Part shown: in pieces, positions 6,571 through 9,410 of the stretch
Layout of the letters: each line of letters opens with the position of its first letter
How positions within the stretch are numbered: the stretch's first letter is position 1
NCBI GenBank assembly: GCA_028293405.1
Contig: JAQGOW010000131.1
Span: 1-9,410 of the forward strand
DNA length: 9,410 bases
Source: Verrucomicrobiales bacterium
GTDB lineage: Bacteria; Verrucomicrobiota; Verrucomicrobiia; Limisphaerales; Palsa-1400
Direction: 5' to 3'
Program-made: the position numbers and the translations under genes
The notes under the pieces: model-generated
What the model was told of the DNA's origin: nothing
The model's input: the letters and a program-made list of their open reading frames with translations, nothing else
Databases searched by the model: none

Positions 6571-6598
6571 GGGAGCGCGGACCGAAGTCTGCGCTCCT
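6571..6598 (+). terminator. Strong stem-loop after the prepilin gene
   Basis: GGAGCGCGGAC (6572-6582) pairs with GTCTGCGCTCC (6587-6597) over 11 bp, with a single G-U pair and a CGAA tetraloop. It begins 11 nt after the pilin stop codon. The following bases (TTATCC) are not a proper U-run, so it may be a non-canonical terminator, an mRNA 3'-end stabiliser or a repetitive extragenic palindrome. Its right arm resembles the element at 5645-5654. Confidence 0.6.
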
Positions 6599-6651
6599 TA
6601 TCCAAAATTACGCGCTCGTGTAACGCGTTCGCTCGAATTACTGTCCGCATT

Positions 6652-7380
6652 GTGGCGAGTGTCAGCATCGACAAAGTTTCAAAAAGTTTTCGCGCCAAAG
6701 GCGGAGAGGTAGTTCGCGCGGTAAACGAACTTAGTCTCGCCGTTGCGGATCGCGAATTCCTCGTCGTTGTCGGCCCATCCGGATGTGGCAAAACGACGAT
6801 GCTGCGATTGATCGCCGGCCTCGAATCGCCCGATGCCGGCAACGTATCGCTCAATGGAAATGTCCTAAACGGCACGCCTGCGAAGGACCGCGACATCGCG
6901 ATGGTGTTCCAATCACCGGCCCTGTTTCCGCATCTGACTGTCGCGCAAAATATCGGCTTCGGTCTCATGCTTAGAAAATTCGCCAAAGCCGAAATCGCTC
7001 AGCGCGTCAACGAAGCTGCGGAGATGCTTGGGTTAACTTCGCTGCTGAACCGAAAACCCGAAACGCTATCCGGCGGCGAATGTCAGCGTGTTGCGCTAGG
7101 TCGCGCGATGGTGCGGAAGCCAAAAGTGTTTTTGTTCGATGAACCGCTTTCGAATTTGGATTCGCCAATGCGCGCCCAGTTGCGCAAAGAAATCAAAAAA
7201 CTGCGCGAGCGCGTTGATGCTACATTTCTTTACGTCACGCACGATCAAGCTGAGGCGATTGCCTTGGCCGACAGAATTGCGGTGATGCGCCACGGCCGAA
7301 TTGAACAAATCGGCACGCCGCAGCAGATTCGTGAACAACCGAGCAACGATTTTGTTCGCGAATTTATAAGCAACGATTGA
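6652..7380 (+). CDS. ABC transporter ATP-binding protein (importer type, no C-terminal domain)
   Basis: A 242-residue ABC ATPase with every catalytic motif: Walker A GPSGCGKT (41-48), Q-loop Q87 in MVFQSPALFPHLTV, signature LSGGE (139-143), Walker B VFLFDE (159-164), D-loop SNLD (167-170) and H-loop H197. It is closest in style to ATPases of the MalK/UgpC/PotA and nitrate/taurine importer groups, but stops where MalK-type proteins continue with an extra OB/TOBE regulatory domain of about 130 residues. The signature helix reads LSGGECQRV, with Cys where Arg or Gln is usual. The GTG start places Walker A at the expected distance from the N-terminus; no other start fits and no Shine-Dalgarno is present. 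No permease or binding-protein gene lies in the window, so substrate and partners are unknown. It is followed after 3 nt by the YgfZ-like gene, which suggests one transcript. Confidence 0.9.
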   Translation: MASVSIDKVSKSFRAKGGEVVRAVNELSLAVADREFLVVVGPSGCGKTTMLRLIAGLESPDAGNVSLNGNVLNGTPAKDRDIAMVFQSPALFPHLTVAQNIGFGLMLRKFAKAEIAQRVNEAAEMLGLTSLLNRKPETLSGGECQRVALGRAMVRKPKVFLFDEPLSNLDSPMRAQLRKEIKKLRERVDATFLYVTHDQAEAIALADRIAVMRHGRIEQIGTPQQIREQPSNDFVREFISND

Positions 7381-7383
7381 GTT

Positions 7384-8463
7384 ATGGAACCATTGGCACT
7401 GCACGAATTTCATCACGGGCTCTACGGGCGTTTTGCTGAAGTCAGCGGCATGGAAATTGTCGGCGATTACGGCGACGTGCAGGCTGAGTATCGGGCATTG
7501 CGCGAAACCGCTGGTGTCATCGATCTCAGTTTCCGCAGCCGTTTGTGCGTGCTGGGTGCCGACCGCCAGAAGTTCATCAACGGCCAGGTCACGAACAACG
7601 TGCAGGCATTGAAGAGTGGTGAAGGCTGTTACGCCGCGCTCGTCACCGCGAAGGGCCGCATTCAAAGCGACCTATATATATATGCGCTCGCGAACGAGAT
7701 GCTCTTGGATTTTGAGCCGGGGCTGACCAACGCAGTTAAGGAGCGTTTAGAAAAATACGTGATCGCTGACGACGCGCAGATGGTCGACGTCGCGCCGCAC
7801 TACGGCTTACTCAGCGTCCAAGGCCCCAAAGCAGCCGCTGTTATTGAAAGTCTTCAACTCGGTTTAACCATTCCCGCAAAACCGTTCGCGCTCAGTTCCA
7901 TTCAAGACGGTAACCTTGGCGAAATCTATCTGATGAATCAGCCGCGTCTTGGCACGATTGGTTTCGACTTGTTTGTCCCCTCCGGCGCAATTGCCGCTGT
8001 CGCTGACAAAGCGATTGCTGCCGCTAAAGCAGTTGGTGGCCGCGCATGCGGTTGGCAGGCATTTGAGACCGCACGGATCGAGGCGGGCATCCCCCGTTTC
8101 GGCGTGGATATGGACGAAACGAATCTCGCGCCCGAAGCCATCGAGAGCCGCGCCATCAGCTACAGCAAAGGTTGCTACATCGGCCAGGAAGTGATCGCGC
8201 GCATTCGCACTTACGGTCAGGTGGCGAAATCACTGCGCGGTTTACGTCTCGCGGACGACCTGAAGGCGCTACCCGCAAAAGGCGACAAACTTTCCAAGGA
8301 CGCCAAGGAAGTCGGCTACATCACCAGCGCGACTCATTCCCCAAGTCTGAACGCTAATATCGCTCTTGGTTACGTCCGCAAAGAAGTGAACAAAACTGGC
8401 GAGCAACTCATGGTGAATGACTCGACTGCGACGATTGTCGAATTGCCGTTCGTTGCGTCGTAG
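7384..8463 (+). CDS. ygfZ: YgfZ/GcvT-family folate-binding protein
   Basis: A 359-residue protein of the aminomethyltransferase (GcvT) fold. It carries the YgfZ signature KGCYIGQE at 262-269, including the Cys (C264) essential in E. coli YgfZ, so it belongs to the YgfZ/IBA57 branch rather than to glycine-cleavage GcvT. The family binds tetrahydrofolate and supports assembly or repair of a subset of iron-sulfur enzymes. The N-terminal part shows the usual fold landmarks: FAEVSGMEIVGDYGD, the segment ending VIDLS, FINGQVTNNV and TAKGRIQSDL. GYITSATHSP and IALGYVRKE mark the C-terminal barrel. Length is within the GcvT/YgfZ range. Its ATG is 3 nt after the stop of the ABC ATPase with no Shine-Dalgarno of its own, so translation is probably coupled. 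A TATATATATAT run at 7673-7683 is only codon choice for an L-Y-I-Y stretch. Family call is firm; the client proteins are not known. Confidence 0.92.
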   Translation: MEPLALHEFHHGLYGRFAEVSGMEIVGDYGDVQAEYRALRETAGVIDLSFRSRLCVLGADRQKFINGQVTNNVQALKSGEGCYAALVTAKGRIQSDLYIYALANEMLLDFEPGLTNAVKERLEKYVIADDAQMVDVAPHYGLLSVQGPKAAAVIESLQLGLTIPAKPFALSSIQDGNLGEIYLMNQPRLGTIGFDLFVPSGAIAAVADKAIAAAKAVGGRACGWQAFETARIEAGIPRFGVDMDETNLAPEAIESRAISYSKGCYIGQEVIARIRTYGQVAKSLRGLRLADDLKALPAKGDKLSKDAKEVGYITSATHSPSLNANIALGYVRKEVNKTGEQLMVNDSTATIVELPFVAS

Positions 8464-8502
8464 TTCAAGCTTAGGCTCGTTCCCTGCACGCTGAAGCATG
8501 AA
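8464..8502 (+). terminator. Imperfect stem-loop after ygfZ (possible terminator)
   Basis: TTCAAGCTT (8464-8472) and AAGCATGAA (8494-8502) form a 9-position stem with one A-A mismatch and a 21-nt loop, starting directly after the ygfZ stop codon. There is no following T-run, so termination here is a weak inference. The remaining gap to 8591 is pyrimidine- and A-rich and shows no clear promoter. Confidence 0.25.
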
Positions 8503-8591
8503 CTCCAGCAACCTTTACCATTCCTTTACAATTTTCTCTGTAACTTAAACCAAACCTTAACACTTCAATCCGTCTATTGCTCTAGAACGTT

Positions 8592-9410
8592 ATGAAACAG
8601 GTCACAATCGCAGTCGTAATGGCAGGGTGGCTGCTAAAATCAACTTTGGCCCTCGGTGCCGATTGGTCGGCGTTTCGCGGTGCTGATGGCAATGGCGTAT
8701 CGCGCAGCGGACATCCGCCCGTGACCTGGAGCGACAAGGAAAACATCAAGTGGAAACTCGACCTGCCCGGAGGCGGTTCGTCCAGCCCGATCATTTGGGG
8801 CGATCGCCTTTTCATCACCTGCTTTTCTGGATATGGCGATGACGGCGGTTCAGTCGACAAATTGCAACGCCACCTCATCTGCGTTGATCGCGCCACGGGC
8901 AAAGTGATTTGGGATAAATCCGTCGCCGCTGAACTGCCCGAAGATCCTTACTCCGGCATGTTAACCGAACACGGTTACGCCAGCAGCACTCCGGTGACCG
9001 ATGGCGAGCACATTTACGTTTTCTTCGGCAAGACCGGCGTGCTTGGATTCGATTGGAATGGAAAAGAAATGTGGCGCGTCAATGTCGGCCACGAATCGAG
9101 CAACAAACGCTGGGGTTCCGCTTCCAGCCCGTCTTTATACAAAAATCTGGTGATCGTGAACGCCTCCGAAGAAAGCCGTTCTGTTCGCGCGTTCGACAAG
9201 CTGACCGGCAAACAGGTTTGGAAACAGGACGCCGATTCACTCGAGCAATCCTATAGCACACCCGCATTCACCACGGTCAATGGCCGCACAGATTTAATCA
9301 TGCCCGTGCTCGGCGAGTTGTGGGGGTTGAATCCCGAAAACGGCAAGTTGCGTTGGTTTGCGACGACGCGCGTTACCGGCAACGTCGCTCCAAGTGTCGT
9401 GGTCAACGAC
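8592..9410 (+). CDS. Exported PQQ-like beta-propeller protein (3' end outside window)
   Basis: Open from ATG at 8592 to the right edge, 273 codons. A signal peptide (basic K2, hydrophobic TIAVVMAGWLL, likely cleavage near LGA, residues 21-23) is followed by DWSAFRG, the W..FRG opening typical of secreted PQQ-like repeat proteins in Planctomycetota and Verrucomicrobiota. Propeller-blade repeats follow: CVDRATGKVIW (97-107), GFDWNGKEMW (152-161), AFDKLTGKQVW (200-210) and GLNPENGKLRW (245-255), each with the Asp/Asn-Gly-Lys-Trp tail of a PQQ blade. SSP and STP motifs (63-65, 178-180, 222-224) mark the blade starts. The fold is shared by BamB and quinoprotein dehydrogenases; the visible part shows no PQQ ligands or heme motif, so enzymatic activity cannot be claimed. 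Protein binding, as in BamB, is an alternative. No Shine-Dalgarno is seen. Confidence 0.88.
   Translation, partial: MKQVTIAVVMAGWLLKSTLALGADWSAFRGADGNGVSRSGHPPVTWSDKENIKWKLDLPGGGSSSPIIWGDRLFITCFSGYGDDGGSVDKLQRHLICVDRATGKVIWDKSVAAELPEDPYSGMLTEHGYASSTPVTDGEHIYVFFGKTGVLGFDWNGKEMWRVNVGHESSNKRWGSASSPSLYKNLVIVNASEESRSVRAFDKLTGKQVWKQDADSLEQSYSTPAFTTVNGRTDLIMPVLGELWGLNPENGKLRWFATTRVTGNVAPSVVVND

Noticed and set aside
6465..6986. 173-codon minus-strand ORF
   Set aside because: Antisense to the pilin end and the ABC ATPase Walker A region; low-complexity product without motifs.
7096..7665. 189-codon minus-strand ORF
   Set aside because: Mirrors the ABC ATPase and ygfZ coding frames; the sense-strand proteins are well supported.
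7671..7684. TATATATATAT run as a possible promoter or microsatellite
   Set aside because: It is in frame inside ygfZ, encoding L-Y-I-Y, and has no accompanying -35 or gene start.

Overview
The window looks like chromosomal DNA from a Verrucomicrobiota-type bacterium, most like the Pedosphaera/Limisphaerales side of the phylum. This is inferred from gene content, not from a marker gene. The clues are a short type IV pilin-like protein of the style common in that group, a secreted PQQ-type beta-propeller opening with the W..FRG motif, a large uncharacterised protein with a membrane anchor and a GspG-like C-terminus, and an almost complete lack of Shine-Dalgarno sequences. It reads as an ordinary housekeeping and accessory stretch. 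There is no phage, transposase, CRISPR array or evident defence system.

Left block, minus strand (1-3218). Three genes point leftward. In transcription order they are a 509-residue anchored protein with a pseudopilin-like C-terminus, a yeast-type (Fcy1-like) cytosine deaminase with all active-site residues, and a protein with two cyclic-nucleotide-binding domains whose 3' end lies outside the window. A short heptamer tandem repeat sits in front of the deaminase.

Centre. A 127-bp divergent region separates this block from a rightward gene (3346-5619) for a large exported protein that is probably an (alpha/alpha)6-toroid glycosidase-like enzyme. A short palindrome follows. On the minus strand there is then a 44-residue single-span membrane protein, too short for routine ORF cut-offs, lying 17 nt downstream of a CAU-anticodon tRNA with encoded CCA.

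Right block, plus strand (5884-9410). A leader with five perfect inverted repeats precedes a prepilin gene, which has the only strong Shine-Dalgarno in the window. A strong stem-loop follows the pilin. Next come an ABC ATPase and a YgfZ/GcvT-like folate-binding protein separated by 3 nt, so they are almost certainly co-transcribed. Last is the 5' part of an exported PQQ-like beta-propeller protein running off the right edge.

Functional links between the blocks are weak. The clearest pairing is ABC ATPase with YgfZ. The most unusual signals are non-coding: the hairpin-rich pilin leader, two related palindromes at gene ends, and the heptamer repeat. I did not find a convincing new multi-gene system.
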